Shown: positions 7,462-15,717, counted from the first letter of the stretch. The stretch is 25,204 nt of DNA from Promethearchaeota archaeon (GCA_016839635.1 JAEOTV010000222.1:1-25204); one strand, 5' to 3'. Notes: generated from the sequence alone by a model not told the origin. Numbers and translations are program-made.

Positions 7462-7470
7462 TTTATATAA
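7462..7470 (+). promoter_or_regulatory. TATA box of the AbrB-PhoU gene (near-leaderless transcript)
   Basis: TTTATATAA at 7462-7470 is a good archaeal TATA element preceding A-rich DNA. Its centre is about 27 bases before ATG 7493, so the expected transcription start coincides with the start codon. No AGGTGA-type site precedes the ATG, consistent with a leaderless message. Confidence 0.55.
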
Positions 7471-7492
7471 ATAGAAAAAAAGGGATTAAAAA

Positions 7493-8497
7493 ATGCCATT
7501 TCATATAGAAACAAGAAAGGTACAGCAAACAGGGGGCTCAAGCTTTATAATCAGTCTTCCGAAAGTTTGGATTAATAAGCATCATATTGAAAAGAATGAT
7601 ACATTGGGAATTCTTTCGCAACCAGATGGGAATTTGTTAATTACTCCACAAATTGATACCGAAAAAATAATTAAAATAAAGGAAATAATTGTAGATGAAT
7701 TTAATGATGACAGATATTTTTTCCGAATTTTAATTGGAGCATATATAATGGGTTTTTCAAAAATCGTTATTAAATCCAGCAAAAAATTTGAGCCTTTTAT
7801 AAGGGATTGTATCACAAATTTTACTCAAATTGCAATCGGACCTGAAGTAGTCGAAGAATCTAATAATTTCATAGTGATTAAAGATTTACTAAACCCAACA
7901 GAAATGCCTTTTGATAAAACCATAAAAAGAATGTATATTCTCGTACATGATATGCATGAAGATGCAATTAAAGCCTTAGGAACAGGTGATAAAAAGCTAG
8001 CAGAAGATGTAATAAAGAGAGATAATGATGTTGATAGGTTACACTGGTTAATTGGTCGTCAATCACATATAGCATTGAGGGATATTATCCTCTGCCAAAA
8101 AATGGGTTTAACTTTAGAACAAGCTAATCATTTCCAACAAATCTCAAGGTTTCTTGAAAGGGTTGGAGATCATGCTGTGCGAATAGCGAAGAATGTTTTG
8201 CTAATAGATTACAAGAAAATTGAGAAAGAACTGATTGAAAATATCTTAACTGCTAGTAAAATATCATTAGATTTGTTAGATAGAAGTCTTGATGCGTGGC
8301 TTCAAAAAAGCATTTTAATAGCAAATGAAAATATAGAAGCAATACAGGAATTAATTGCAGCTACAGAAAAAATATCCCTTGATACAACAAATGGTGCAGA
8401 ATTATCAATAGCAGTTGGTTATATTATAGAAAGTATTAGAAGAACTGGAGAATACTCTGGAGATATTTCTGAAATAATAATAAATAGTCTAGTTTAA
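7493..8497 (+). CDS. AbrB/SpoVT-PhoU fusion: phosphate uptake regulator
   Basis: This is a 334-residue protein with two parts. Residues about 5-52 (ETRKVQQTGGSSFIISLPKVW, then HHIEKNDTLGI and LLITPQ) form a SpoVT/AbrB swapped-hairpin DNA-binding domain. Residues about 110-330 form a PhoU helical bundle, including DNDVDRLHWLIGRQ and FLERVGDHAVRIAKNV, whose Glu/Arg/Asp pattern (ExxxDHxxRI) is the PhoU metal-site signature. This AbrB-PhoU architecture is common in archaea, where it replaces the bacterial PhoR/PhoB-PhoU chain and is thought to be a direct transcriptional regulator of phosphate genes. Its position downstream of PiT and two DUF47 genes supports that role. A hairpin with a T-run begins 4 bases after the stop. 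The AT-rich repeats before it could be its own operator (autoregulation), which is inference. Confidence 0.92.
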   Translation: MPFHIETRKVQQTGGSSFIISLPKVWINKHHIEKNDTLGILSQPDGNLLITPQIDTEKIIKIKEIIVDEFNDDRYFFRILIGAYIMGFSKIVIKSSKKFEPFIRDCITNFTQIAIGPEVVEESNNFIVIKDLLNPTEMPFDKTIKRMYILVHDMHEDAIKALGTGDKKLAEDVIKRDNDVDRLHWLIGRQSHIALRDIILCQKMGLTLEQANHFQQISRFLERVGDHAVRIAKNVLLIDYKKIEKELIENILTASKISLDLLDRSLDAWLQKSILIANENIEAIQELIAATEKISLDTTNGAELSIAVGYIIESIRRTGEYSGDISEIIINSLV

Positions 8498-8500
8498 CCC

Positions 8501-8526
8501 AGATCGTTATTAGGATCTCTTTTTTT
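8501..8526 (+). terminator. Hairpin and T-run after the AbrB-PhoU gene
   Basis: AGATC (8501-8505) and GATCT (8514-8518) form a five-base stem around an eight-base loop, followed by C and seven T residues (8520-8526). It starts 4 bases after the TAA of the regulator gene. The stem is short, but archaeal termination depends mainly on the T-run, so this is a credible end of the phosphate unit. Confidence 0.55.
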
Positions 8527-8885
8527 ACTTGAATAAAGAGAAAAGTAATATAAAGAATTATCTACCCTTTTAAGAAGAATAAAAAGAAATTAGCTATGAT
8601 TAAAATTAGTTTTACTCAAGATTATCGAATTTTATAATATTATTTACTGAAGATATTATTCCTTTCTCTTTAACAAAAAAAAACAATTTTATCCTGAATT
8701 AAATTAAGATTCCAATTTTTTATTCGTACAAAATTCAAAAATTGCCTGCATTTTCAATATTACCCAAAAGTTCCATCTATTTATTTTTAGATACAAGATT
8801 CAATAATAATTAAAATTCTTAAATTCTAACCAATTTAAATTATTATTAACTATCTATACTTTAATTAGGAAATTTGGTTATAAAT
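8527..8885. other. AT-rich intergenic region without recognisable genes
   Basis: About 360 bases with scattered stops in all frames and no small ORF with a ribosome site. It separates the phosphate unit from the redox genes and must hold the promoter of the FAD oxidoreductase. No single TATA box stands out because the whole stretch is A/T; no inverted repeat longer than the terminator was seen. Confidence 0.5.
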
Positions 8886-10439
8886 ATGAATGAGCAAGAA
8901 AAAGAAGATTATAAAGTAGTAATCATAGGTGCTGGAAATGGTGGACTCGTTGCAGCTGCACGATTAGCACTAGCAGGCATTAAAGTATTATTAATCGAAC
9001 AGCATAATTTACCTGGTGGTTTTGCATCAAGTTTTGTTAGAGGTAGATTTGAGTTTGAGACTTCTTTACATGAACTTGCAGATTTTGGTTCAGTTTCAAA
9101 TCCTGGAGGCATAAGAGTTTTATTTGATAAACTTGGAGTTGATGCTGAATTTTTAGAAGTTCCCGAAGCATATAGAATTATTACAAAAGATCTTGATGTG
9201 ATTATGCCATTTGGAGTGGAAAATTTTCTAAATGAGATTGAAAAACAAGTTCCAGGATGTAGAGAATCTGTAGAGAATTTTTTTAAGCTTGGTGAAGACA
9301 TTTCAGCTGCTTTTGCGTACATTGGGAAATCAAGAGGAAATCCAGATCAAAAAGTCTTGATTAAGGAACATTCTAATTTCCTAAAAACTGCATCCTATTC
9401 CGCGTTAGAGGTAGAAGAAGCATTAGGTATTCCTAAACAAGCTCGAGAAATTTTAAATGCGTATTGGGCTTATTTAGGACTTCCTATAAGTAGAATAAAT
9501 TTCACACTATTTATTGCCATGATTAACACTTACATAAAAAAGGGCGCCTATATCCCAAGATACCGTTCAACTGAATTTACTGTAGCTCTTGATAAAAGAA
9601 TTAGAGAATTAGGAGGGGAAATAATGTATAATACTCGAGTTGAGAAAATTTTAGTAGAAAATGGTAAAGTTGTTGGAATAGAAACCTCAAATGGGGATAA
9701 AATTAAAACAAATTATGTAATTTCCAATGCTTCACAAACGTTAGTTTATAATAAACTAATCTATCCAAAATCTGAAGTTCCGGAAATTGCTTACAGAGAA
9801 GTAAACTCCAGAATTCATGGACTCTCCGCTTTTGTCGTTTATTTAGGACTTGACGCATCCTCGGAAGAATTAGGAATAAATGAGTACAGCTATTTTATTA
9901 TGGATGATATGGATACTGTCAATCTATATAACCAATGGTATGGACTCGGGATACCAAAAGGTCAAGCGACTGTCTGTTTAAATGTTGCAATCCCAGACTG
10001 TTCCCCTCCAGGAACGTCAATTCTATATATTACTACTCTATTTAGACCCGAGGCATGGAAGGATGTAAATCCTGAAGATTATGTGGAAGTGAAAAATAGA
10101 ATTGCTGATGGGCTTATAACTGATTTTGAAAATGCACTTGGAATTTCAATAAGAGAGCATATAGAAGAAATTGAAATAGCAACACCTGAAACATTCGCAA
10201 GATACACTCGTTCCTATAATGGAATAATATATGGATATGAGCCAGAGTCATGGGATTCCTTAGTACCTCGATTAATGATGATGGAAGATCATAATTATAT
10301 CAAGGGTTTAGAATTTGCTGGGGGTTTTGGAAGAAGATGTCATGGATATAGTAGTGCCTTAAAAGATGGTGAAATTGCAGCATTACTGGTATTAAATGAA
10401 TTAACTGTAAAGGTGAGGGTTCAAAGTGACGGAAGATAA
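8886..10439 (+). CDS. FAD-dependent oxidoreductase, phytoene desaturase/CrtI-like
   Basis: From ATG 8886 this is 517 residues; a TTG four codons earlier is less likely. The N-terminus has the dinucleotide-binding motif IIGAGNGGLVAA (residues 13-24) and Glu38 at the end of the second strand (LLIEQ), followed by NLPGGFASSF, which is typical of the CrtI/CRTISO/retinol-saturase branch (COG1233). The C-terminal FAD motif is LEFAGGFGRRCHGYSSALKDGEIAALL. The family catalyses desaturation, isomerisation or saturation of polyprenyl chains. The gene overlaps the next by 14 bases, and that gene encodes a reductase with FAD, NAD and 2Fe-2S domains, so electrons probably reach or leave this enzyme through that partner. 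This favours a reductive role (isoprenoid double-bond saturation) but does not prove it. No carotenoid genes are in view. Confidence 0.85.
   Translation: MNEQEKEDYKVVIIGAGNGGLVAAARLALAGIKVLLIEQHNLPGGFASSFVRGRFEFETSLHELADFGSVSNPGGIRVLFDKLGVDAEFLEVPEAYRIITKDLDVIMPFGVENFLNEIEKQVPGCRESVENFFKLGEDISAAFAYIGKSRGNPDQKVLIKEHSNFLKTASYSALEVEEALGIPKQAREILNAYWAYLGLPISRINFTLFIAMINTYIKKGAYIPRYRSTEFTVALDKRIRELGGEIMYNTRVEKILVENGKVVGIETSNGDKIKTNYVISNASQTLVYNKLIYPKSEVPEIAYREVNSRIHGLSAFVVYLGLDASSEELGINEYSYFIMDDMDTVNLYNQWYGLGIPKGQATVCLNVAIPDCSPPGTSILYITTLFRPEAWKDVNPEDYVEVKNRIADGLITDFENALGISIREHIEEIEIATPETFARYTRSYNGIIYGYEPESWDSLVPRLMMMEDHNYIKGLEFAGGFGRRCHGYSSALKDGEIAALLVLNELTVKVRVQSDGR
10411..10416 (+). promoter_or_regulatory. 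Ribosome binding site inside the oxidoreductase gene, setting the GTG start at 10426
   Basis: AGGTGA at 10411-10416, followed by GGG, ends 9 bases before GTG 10426. It lies within the 3' end of the upstream gene, so the two proteins are translated from one mRNA, and it explains the non-ATG start. Confidence 0.7.
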
Positions 10440-11655
10440 AGATAAATTTAGTATTACCGTAAAAAGTAATACAAAAGATTTGTATGGCTTTATGAAACTT
10501 GTACCTAACAGAAAAAAAAGAATAGAAGAAGCTTCTAACGAGCCTATACAATCAGATCCTATAAACGACCTTGCCCGGGCACTACATCCAGAAAGACAAT
10601 ATATGATTATAAATGAAATAAGAGATGAAACAAAATCAACAAAAACTTTTAAATTGGTTCCAGATCCTGATTCAGGTACAAATAACTTAATTTATTTCAG
10701 AGCAGGCCAATATTTAAGTTTAAAAGTAGTAGTAAATGGTATAGAAATCACACGACCTTATTCCGTTGCTTCTTCACCTAAAGATGTTCAAAATGGATTT
10801 TACGAAATAACTGTACGGAAAGAAGAACATGGGTTTTTAACAAATTATATTTGGGATAATTGGAAAGTTGGTACGAAGATTGTAAGTTCTGGCCCTGAAG
10901 GATTCTTTTATTTTGAACCTCTGCGAGATCTAAAGAATATTATAGGTATTGCGGGAGGTTCTGGCATAACACCATTTCGTTCAATCGCTAATTCAATTAT
11001 AAATGGTAAAATTGATGCCAAATTAACAATTTTATACGGTAGTAGTGAAGAAGATGATATTATCTTTTATAATGAATTCAATAAACTTGAGAAAGAACAC
11101 CCTGATAAATTTAAAGTTGTCCACGTATTGAGTTGTGAAGTTGTTTCTTTAGAGGGTTGTGAGACTGGTTTTATAACTGCGGATATTATTCAAAAATACT
11201 GCGATGTCAAAAGGAGTACATTTTTCATTTGTGGCCCTCAAGTAATGTATGAATTTGTAGAAAAAGAACTAAAGAAACTTGATGTGACTCAAAAAAGAAT
11301 TCGAAGGGAAGCATTTGGCGAAATCAAAGATATAGTTAAATATTCTGGATATCCAAAAGAATTAGCTGAAAAAACCTTTAGAATAAAAGTCCAAATTGGA
11401 AATATAATACAGGAAATCCCTGCAATTGCTACAGAGTCGGTTCTTGTTGCAATGGAAAGAGCAAATCTTGCACCTCCATCGAAATGTCGATCTGGCGAAT
11501 GTGGATTTTGTCGATCTCTTCTCATATCAGGAGATATATATATAAGTCCAATTAGTGATTGGAGAAAAGCAGCAGATAAGAAGTTTAACTACTTCCATCC
11601 TTGCTACTCATATCCAATATCGGATCTAGAGATAAATGTTCCAAGACATTTATAA
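10426..11655 (+). CDS. Three-domain reductase: FAD, NAD(P) and plant-type 2Fe-2S ferredoxin
   Basis: This is a 409-residue electron-transfer flavoprotein. Residues 55-165 are the FAD barrel with RPYSVASSP (110-118). Residues 170-300 are the NAD(P) domain with GIAGGSGITPF (174-184) and the closing CGPQ (269-272). Residues 318-409 are a plant-type ferredoxin with Cys354, Cys359, Cys362 and Cys393 in the CX4CX2CX30C spacing. This order (FNR module then C-terminal 2Fe-2S) is that of phthalate-dioxygenase-reductase-like and paaE-like oxygenase reductases. The first 50 residues (rich in Lys and Asp) precede the FAD barrel and look disordered. The 14-base overlap with the FAD oxidoreductase gene and the internal ribosome site point to a two-component enzyme in which this subunit passes electrons between NAD(P)H and the CrtI-like partner. 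Confidence 0.9.
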   Translation: MTEDKDKFSITVKSNTKDLYGFMKLVPNRKKRIEEASNEPIQSDPINDLARALHPERQYMIINEIRDETKSTKTFKLVPDPDSGTNNLIYFRAGQYLSLKVVVNGIEITRPYSVASSPKDVQNGFYEITVRKEEHGFLTNYIWDNWKVGTKIVSSGPEGFFYFEPLRDLKNIIGIAGGSGITPFRSIANSIINGKIDAKLTILYGSSEEDDIIFYNEFNKLEKEHPDKFKVVHVLSCEVVSLEGCETGFITADIIQKYCDVKRSTFFICGPQVMYEFVEKELKKLDVTQKRIRREAFGEIKDIVKYSGYPKELAEKTFRIKVQIGNIIQEIPAIATESVLVAMERANLAPPSKCRSGECGFCRSLLISGDIYISPISDWRKAADKKFNYFHPCYSYPISDLEINVPRHL

Positions 11656-11662
11656 ATATAAC

Positions 11663-12550
11663 TTAAATATCTTTTTTTTTCCATTTTAATAAGGAAAAAA
11701 TTAGATTTTCGCGGGAAAGATCACCTTGAGTTAATTGAGCTATGATACTTTCCCTTTTAAAAATGTTTTTAACTATTTTTTTTATTAATTTATTTCCTTT
11801 AAATCCCTCCTTATGAAGTTTTCTATACTCCTCATGAACTTTTAGATATAAATTTTCAATCTCTTCTACTTTTTCTTTTATAGTTTCTCTTCCTCGGAGT
11901 ACACCATTCCCGGCAGAGAAAATTAGTAATTTATCCAAATCTTCAGTAAATTCATAAAACTTAGACAACGATTGATATATTAAGGATATATCTTCTTGGA
12001 TACCACTATTTCTACCAAAAATCATTTTGTATTTAGGTTGTACAGCATCAGCTACAAAAGCCCATTGTTGTTGTTTTTCAATTAAAGCAACTAGTTCTGG
12101 AGCATGTCCACTCATAGGGAATAATTCAAACTTATATTTCTTTGCCTTAGTCACTATTGGTTCATCAATTACTTTTGCGTTTACTGGTAATAATCTTGGG
12201 CCCCACGCCAATTGACGATATTCAGGATAAGTATTACCCTTTTTTAAGAGATCTCCTGCTTTTTTACTTGTATATATGGGTATACCGAATTCAGTGCTTA
12301 ATAAATGTGCATTACCTGCATGATCCTCATGGCTGTGTGTAATAAAACATTTATCAATCATTTCATCATGATTGAGTGATTTCACGAATTCTCGAAGATC
12401 ATTTTCTCCTCCAGGTGCACCAGAATCAATTAGGAGCCCATCCACTAAATAACAAGAAGTAAAATAAGGGTATGGCATCAAATCATTATCGGATGCCCAT
12501 TGCCATTCTAAGATTTCATTATTACAGTGATAGGCAATTTTAACAACCAA
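11663..12550 (-). CDS. Metallo-beta-lactamase fold hydrolase (LACTB2/glyoxalase II-like), TTG start
   Basis: In this 295-residue protein the MBL core has the metal motif FITHSHEDHAGN (His72, His74, Asp76, His77), then His149 in PMSGHAPELVAL and Asp168 in FVADAVQ. The strand pair YLVDGLLIDSGAPGG before it is the usual N-terminal hairpin. The C-terminal 70 residues are helical and lysine-rich (KVHEEYRKLHKEG, LIKKIVKNIFKRES), like the winged-helix tail of LACTB2-type members. The start is TTG 12550: a stop TAA lies immediately upstream in frame, a GGAGAT site precedes it, and the next Met is residue 25, inside the fold. It follows the 4Fe-4S gene by 48 bases on the same strand (probable operon) and converges on the reductase gene with a 7-base gap. 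Substrate is unknown; thioesters and phosphodiesters are both hydrolysed in this superfamily. Confidence 0.88.
   Translation of the reverse strand: MVVKIAYHCNNEILEWQWASDNDLMPYPYFTSCYLVDGLLIDSGAPGGENDLREFVKSLNHDEMIDKCFITHSHEDHAGNAHLLSTEFGIPIYTSKKAGDLLKKGNTYPEYRQLAWGPRLLPVNAKVIDEPIVTKAKKYKFELFPMSGHAPELVALIEKQQQWAFVADAVQPKYKMIFGRNSGIQEDISLIYQSLSKFYEFTEDLDKLLIFSAGNGVLRGRETIKEKVEEIENLYLKVHEEYRKLHKEGFKGNKLIKKIVKNIFKRESIIAQLTQGDLSRENLIFSLLKWKKKDI
11672..11680 (+). terminator. T-run after the reductase gene
   Basis: Nine T residues lie 17 bases after the stop of the plus-strand reductase gene, inside the 3' end of the convergent MBL gene. T-runs of this length are sufficient for archaeal RNA polymerase to stop. 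No hairpin is evident. Confidence 0.4.
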
Positions 12551-12557
12551 TTATCTG

Positions 12558-12563
12558 ATCTCC
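12558..12563 (-). promoter_or_regulatory. Ribosome binding site that decides the TTG start of the MBL gene
   Basis: On the minus strand GGAGAT lies 7 bases before TTG 12550. Together with the in-frame TAA directly upstream of the TTG, it makes TTG the only plausible start for a complete MBL fold. Confidence 0.6.
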
Positions 12564-12598
12564 AATTACTAAAATGAGATTTTAAAATTTAGTTTTAA

Positions 12599-13702
12599 TT
12601 ATTCTACTTCAATTTTTTTTGGTGGAATAAAAACATCTCTAGAATCAAATCTTTTCAGATGTATAGCTTCTTCAGGACAATGATGAGCACACACACCACA
12701 TCCGATACATTTTTCTTCTTTTATAACTGCTATAGTATCTTCTATAACAATGGTATGCATAGGACATTTTTCCTCACAAGTACCACACCCAATACAGTCT
12801 TCTTCATTCACTTCAGCCAGATAATTAGATACTGTATAAAATGGCATTACTCCTCTCTCAAACAGTTGAAAAACACCACAACAACAATTACAACAATTAC
12901 AAATCGCCTCTAAATCCCTTTCTGGGTCTTGGTGTATATGAAATGCTTTATGTATTAATCCAGCGTCTTCTGCTTCTCGTAAAACCTTAATAGCTTCATC
13001 ATTTGTTATTGGTTCAGCAAAATCCTTTTCAATACAAAATTTAGCAGTCTTTCCAAAAAGTAAGCAATTTCTTCTTGGAGCATCTATCTTACAAGGTTCA
13101 TCAATTAAATCTTTTTCATGACGACAATAGCAAAGACTCACAGCAATATTATCATATTTATCAATGATCTTTTTTACATCTTCTCTTGATAAAATGATGT
13201 CTGCCCCAGAATCCACTTCTTTCTCTACTGGTACTACATGATCTATTGGAGGAAAATTTTTAAACTGAGGAATTAATGAATTATAGTTTTTTGATGTTAG
13301 TCGCCCCCACTCTCCGAATAATATATCAAATAATCGAGCAAGCTTTTTTTCATGTTCACCCTCTTTCGGACGCATTAGCTGAAACTCGAACAATCCAGGA
13401 AATAGGGGTTGCAACCGATAAACATTAATTCCTGTTGTTTTACTTTCTGTACCAACTATAACTCCCTTGAATTGCAGATCATCTAAAATTTTCATCAAAG
13501 AAACATAGTCTAAGCTGGATTTATTTTTAATTTCATTAAAATTCATATTAGGTTTTCTATTATAGACTTTAATTATAAATTTGGCCTGTTCTTTAGAAAC
13601 AATATTCTGTAATAATTCAATTAAAGTATTGGTTATTGGAAATGGCATATTTCCAGCTTTTACAATTACACGTGAAAGTTTATACCAAAATTTATCATTC
13701 AT
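12599..13702 (-). CDS. Cysteine-rich protein with two C-terminal 4Fe-4S clusters
   Basis: This 367-residue protein ends with two bacterial-type ferredoxin motifs: CIGCGTCEEKCP (Cys303, 306, 309, 313) and CIGCGVCAHHCP (Cys332, 335, 338, 342). The middle has further conserved-looking cysteines: CYCRHEKDL with Cys191 and Cys193, then Cys204, Cys213 and Cys223, and the dense cluster ICNCCNCCCG (Cys268, 270, 271, 273, 274, 275). Residues about 25-95 resemble a winged helix (MNFNEIKNKSSLDYVSLMKILDDLQFKGVIV). I know similar CxCR/CCxCCC proteins from anaerobes as electron-transfer or uncharacterised 4Fe-4S proteins, but not a defined reaction. It is cytosolic, probably co-transcribed with the MBL hydrolase. 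The cysteine cluster could hold a third, non-cubane cluster, and the N-terminal domain could make it a redox-sensing regulator. Both are inference. Confidence 0.85.
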   Translation of the reverse strand: MNDKFWYKLSRVIVKAGNMPFPITNTLIELLQNIVSKEQAKFIIKVYNRKPNMNFNEIKNKSSLDYVSLMKILDDLQFKGVIVGTESKTTGINVYRLQPLFPGLFEFQLMRPKEGEHEKKLARLFDILFGEWGRLTSKNYNSLIPQFKNFPPIDHVVPVEKEVDSGADIILSREDVKKIIDKYDNIAVSLCYCRHEKDLIDEPCKIDAPRRNCLLFGKTAKFCIEKDFAEPITNDEAIKVLREAEDAGLIHKAFHIHQDPERDLEAICNCCNCCCGVFQLFERGVMPFYTVSNYLAEVNEEDCIGCGTCEEKCPMHTIVIEDTIAVIKEEKCIGCGVCAHHCPEEAIHLKRFDSRDVFIPPKKIEVE

Positions 13703-13801
13703 TTTAACTGTTCCCTAATTTAGAAATTCCTTAAAAAGTTTTTAAATAATAAAAAAATTCATGATTTAATTATATTATGAGAAGACTAAATAATAACAAC
13801 C

Positions 13802-13864
13802 AAGAATCATAGTAAAAATCCATAAAATCTATGCACTCTAACAATTTTTTAATTGATGATTCTT
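13802..13864. repeat. Spaced 9-base inverted repeat in the divergent intergenic region
   Basis: AAGAATCAT (13802-13810) is the exact reverse complement of ATGATTCTT (13856-13864), with 45 bases between. It lies between the divergent starts at 13702 and 13911. It may be paired operator half-sites or chance in AT-rich DNA. Confidence 0.25.
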
Positions 13865-13910
13865 AAATCCTTATTAATATAAATTTAAGGGTTTGAGGTA
13901 AGATAAAGTT

Positions 13911-14084
13911 ATGATAAGGCAAACTCAAAAGAGAATTAATAAATTAGAACTTACAATCAATCTTTTGGAAGACCATCTAGAGAAATATGAACACCTCATA
14001 CAACCAAGACCACTTAGGTTTATAAAAAGCCAGATTCGTTTCTATAAACGTGAACTCCAAATACGGAGAGACTTTCCAATTTAA
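13911..14084 (+). CDS. Small basic helical protein, 57 residues
   Basis: ATG 13911 to TAA 14082-14084, preceded by GAGGTA at 13895-13900, a fair ribosome site 10 bases away. The product begins MIRQTQKRINKLELTINLLE and ends IKSQIRFYKRELQIRRDFPI. It is two amphipathic helices with a heptad-like pattern joined by a Pro-rich turn (IQPRPLR) and is strongly basic towards the C-terminus. It looks like a small coiled-coil hairpin, perhaps nucleic acid-binding. No family is recognised. The reading is supported by the ribosome site and uniform codon use rather than homology. Confidence 0.5.
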   Translation: MIRQTQKRINKLELTINLLEDHLEKYEHLIQPRPLRFIKSQIRFYKRELQIRRDFPI

Positions 14085-14255
14085 AATATTAATTTTAGTT
14101 TTTTCTACTCTTAGTATTTGTATTAAAGAGACTTTTTTAGGGGTAGAGGTTTCAGTTTTACACTATTAAAATGCATTAATATTATTAATTATAAAAACAA
14201 ATTACTTTTTAAATTACAATTTTAAAAAAATTATAGAATAGGTTAGGTTATTATT

Positions 14256-15572
14256 ATGGGAGAAAGTGGGGTAGAATTAAAAAAATCGTATATTGGAATA
14301 TTTTCTCTTAACTATTTTGTTCAAGGAATCAATCAATCGATGTTTACAACCATAATACCTATATTTCTATTTTATTTATTATCTCCTGCACCGGTGGATG
14401 CGGGTCAAATCGCCTCTATGATGTCAATTGTCCTTCTTCCCTTTGGGGTAAAATTTATTTATGGTATCTTATCAGATAAAATAGGATTAAGAAACTTGGG
14501 GAGGAGAAAACCTTGGATAATCGGACCTTCTATGGTTTCAGGTTTAATTTGGATACTTTTTCCTTTTCTATTAAATGCTAGTAATGCAATGAGTTTAACA
14601 ACAATTCTAGGTGTTTTGATTGTAATTGGAGTAGCAATGGGTGATACTGCTATTGATGGATTGATCTTAGATATATATCCTAAAGAAAGACTTGGACGTG
14701 TACAAGGAATATGCTGGGGTTTTAGATCAGTTGGGATAATAGCAGGTGGACCATTATTGGTCGTGTTGATATTATTAACAGGAGGAATTATAGAATTTGT
14801 TTTTATAGGATTAGGGATCGTAATGATGATTTTTTCATTTACTACGTTAATGGTTAAAGAATCTGTAAAACATATCGAAATAAATGCCGTAGAGAATCTT
14901 AAAGTGATTTTTGGAAAAAGAAAGAATTGGAAAGTATACATCTTTTCATTATTTAACGCGTTCTGTGATGGAATAGTTTTCGTACTTATACCTCTTTTTA
15001 TTCTTATTCAATGGGGATTAGTTGCTGCTATGGGGGCATCAATGGATCTTATCGGTGATCCAACTCAAACTGATTTGTACGCTCCGCAAGCTTTAATTGC
15101 TTTAATAATTGGATTAGGTGTAATTAGTGGTGCTATTATTGGAGGGAGAATAGCAGATTTACAATCTAGAAAACGAGCTGTTTATACATCATTTATTTTA
15201 ACAGGAATATCGTTCTTATTATTTATAATACCAATACCTTGGTGGCCTGTATTATTGGTATTTTCCTTACTATTGGGATCTTCTGCGGGTTGGAGAAATT
15301 CTGCGTTTTCTGCGGTTATAGGTCAAGAATCACAACAATATCCTGAAATGGATAGTACTTATTATGCTACATGTAATTCCTTCTCAAATTTAGGATCAAC
15401 TATTGGGTTACAATTAACTAGTCTTTTGATTGGTGTTCTAGCAGGATTAGAAACATTTTGGATTTATGCTATTATATTCTTAACTATGGCTATAATTATG
15501 AATATAGGCTTGATTCCTTTTTTTACATTGGATCCTAAAGATTATGAATTAGACAACGTAAGAAACACATAA
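14256..15572 (+). CDS. Major facilitator superfamily transporter (AmpG/SLC33-like features)
   Basis: This is a 438-residue protein with twelve hydrophobic segments. The MFS motif A between segments 2 and 3 is present as YGILSDKIGLRNLGRRKPWI (residues 69-88). Segment 4 carries GDTAIDGLILDIYPKERLGR (129-148), which resembles the QDxAVDG motif of the AmpG peptidoglycan-fragment permease and SLC33 acetyl-CoA transporter branch rather than sugar carriers. A long loop follows segment 6, and a loop with GASMDLIGDPTQTDLYAPQ lies in the second half. The substrate cannot be deduced. The gene stands alone between the 57-residue ORF and the aminotransferase, and a nine-T run follows its stop. Confidence 0.88.
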   Translation: MGESGVELKKSYIGIFSLNYFVQGINQSMFTTIIPIFLFYLLSPAPVDAGQIASMMSIVLLPFGVKFIYGILSDKIGLRNLGRRKPWIIGPSMVSGLIWILFPFLLNASNAMSLTTILGVLIVIGVAMGDTAIDGLILDIYPKERLGRVQGICWGFRSVGIIAGGPLLVVLILLTGGIIEFVFIGLGIVMMIFSFTTLMVKESVKHIEINAVENLKVIFGKRKNWKVYIFSLFNAFCDGIVFVLIPLFILIQWGLVAAMGASMDLIGDPTQTDLYAPQALIALIIGLGVISGAIIGGRIADLQSRKRAVYTSFILTGISFLLFIIPIPWWPVLLVFSLLLGSSAGWRNSAFSAVIGQESQQYPEMDSTYYATCNSFSNLGSTIGLQLTSLLIGVLAGLETFWIYAIIFLTMAIIMNIGLIPFFTLDPKDYELDNVRNT

Positions 15573-15591
15573 AAGAATCTTAATTAATTCA

Positions 15592-15600
15592 TTTTTTTTT
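15592..15600 (+). terminator. T-run after the MFS gene
   Basis: Nine consecutive T residues 20 bases past the MFS stop, then further T-rich DNA. This is a probable archaeal factor-independent stop separating MFS from the aminotransferase gene. Confidence 0.4.
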
Positions 15601-15717
15601 ATTTATTTATCTTATTTTGCTAGCGGTTTTGATCTCTCTTTTCGAAAAATTTTTATCATTTTATAATGATTAATTTCACATATTTCTAAAGCATTTTTTA
15701 AAAGAAGGGTGTTTTAC

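Noticed and set aside
8909..9322. 137-codon minus-strand frame
   Set aside because: It mirrors the CrtI-like gene, whose FAD motifs are clear on the plus strand; Ser/Pro/Thr-rich shadow composition.
12027..12913. Plus-strand frames of 61-84 codons at 12027-12215, 12157-12342 and 12659-12913
   Set aside because: Antisense to the MBL and 4Fe-4S genes; the Thr/Phe-rich 12659 frame is simply the complement of the Cys/Lys codons.
14459..14941. 160-codon minus-strand frame
   Set aside because: Shadow of the MFS transporter gene, with reversed membrane-helix composition and no start signals.
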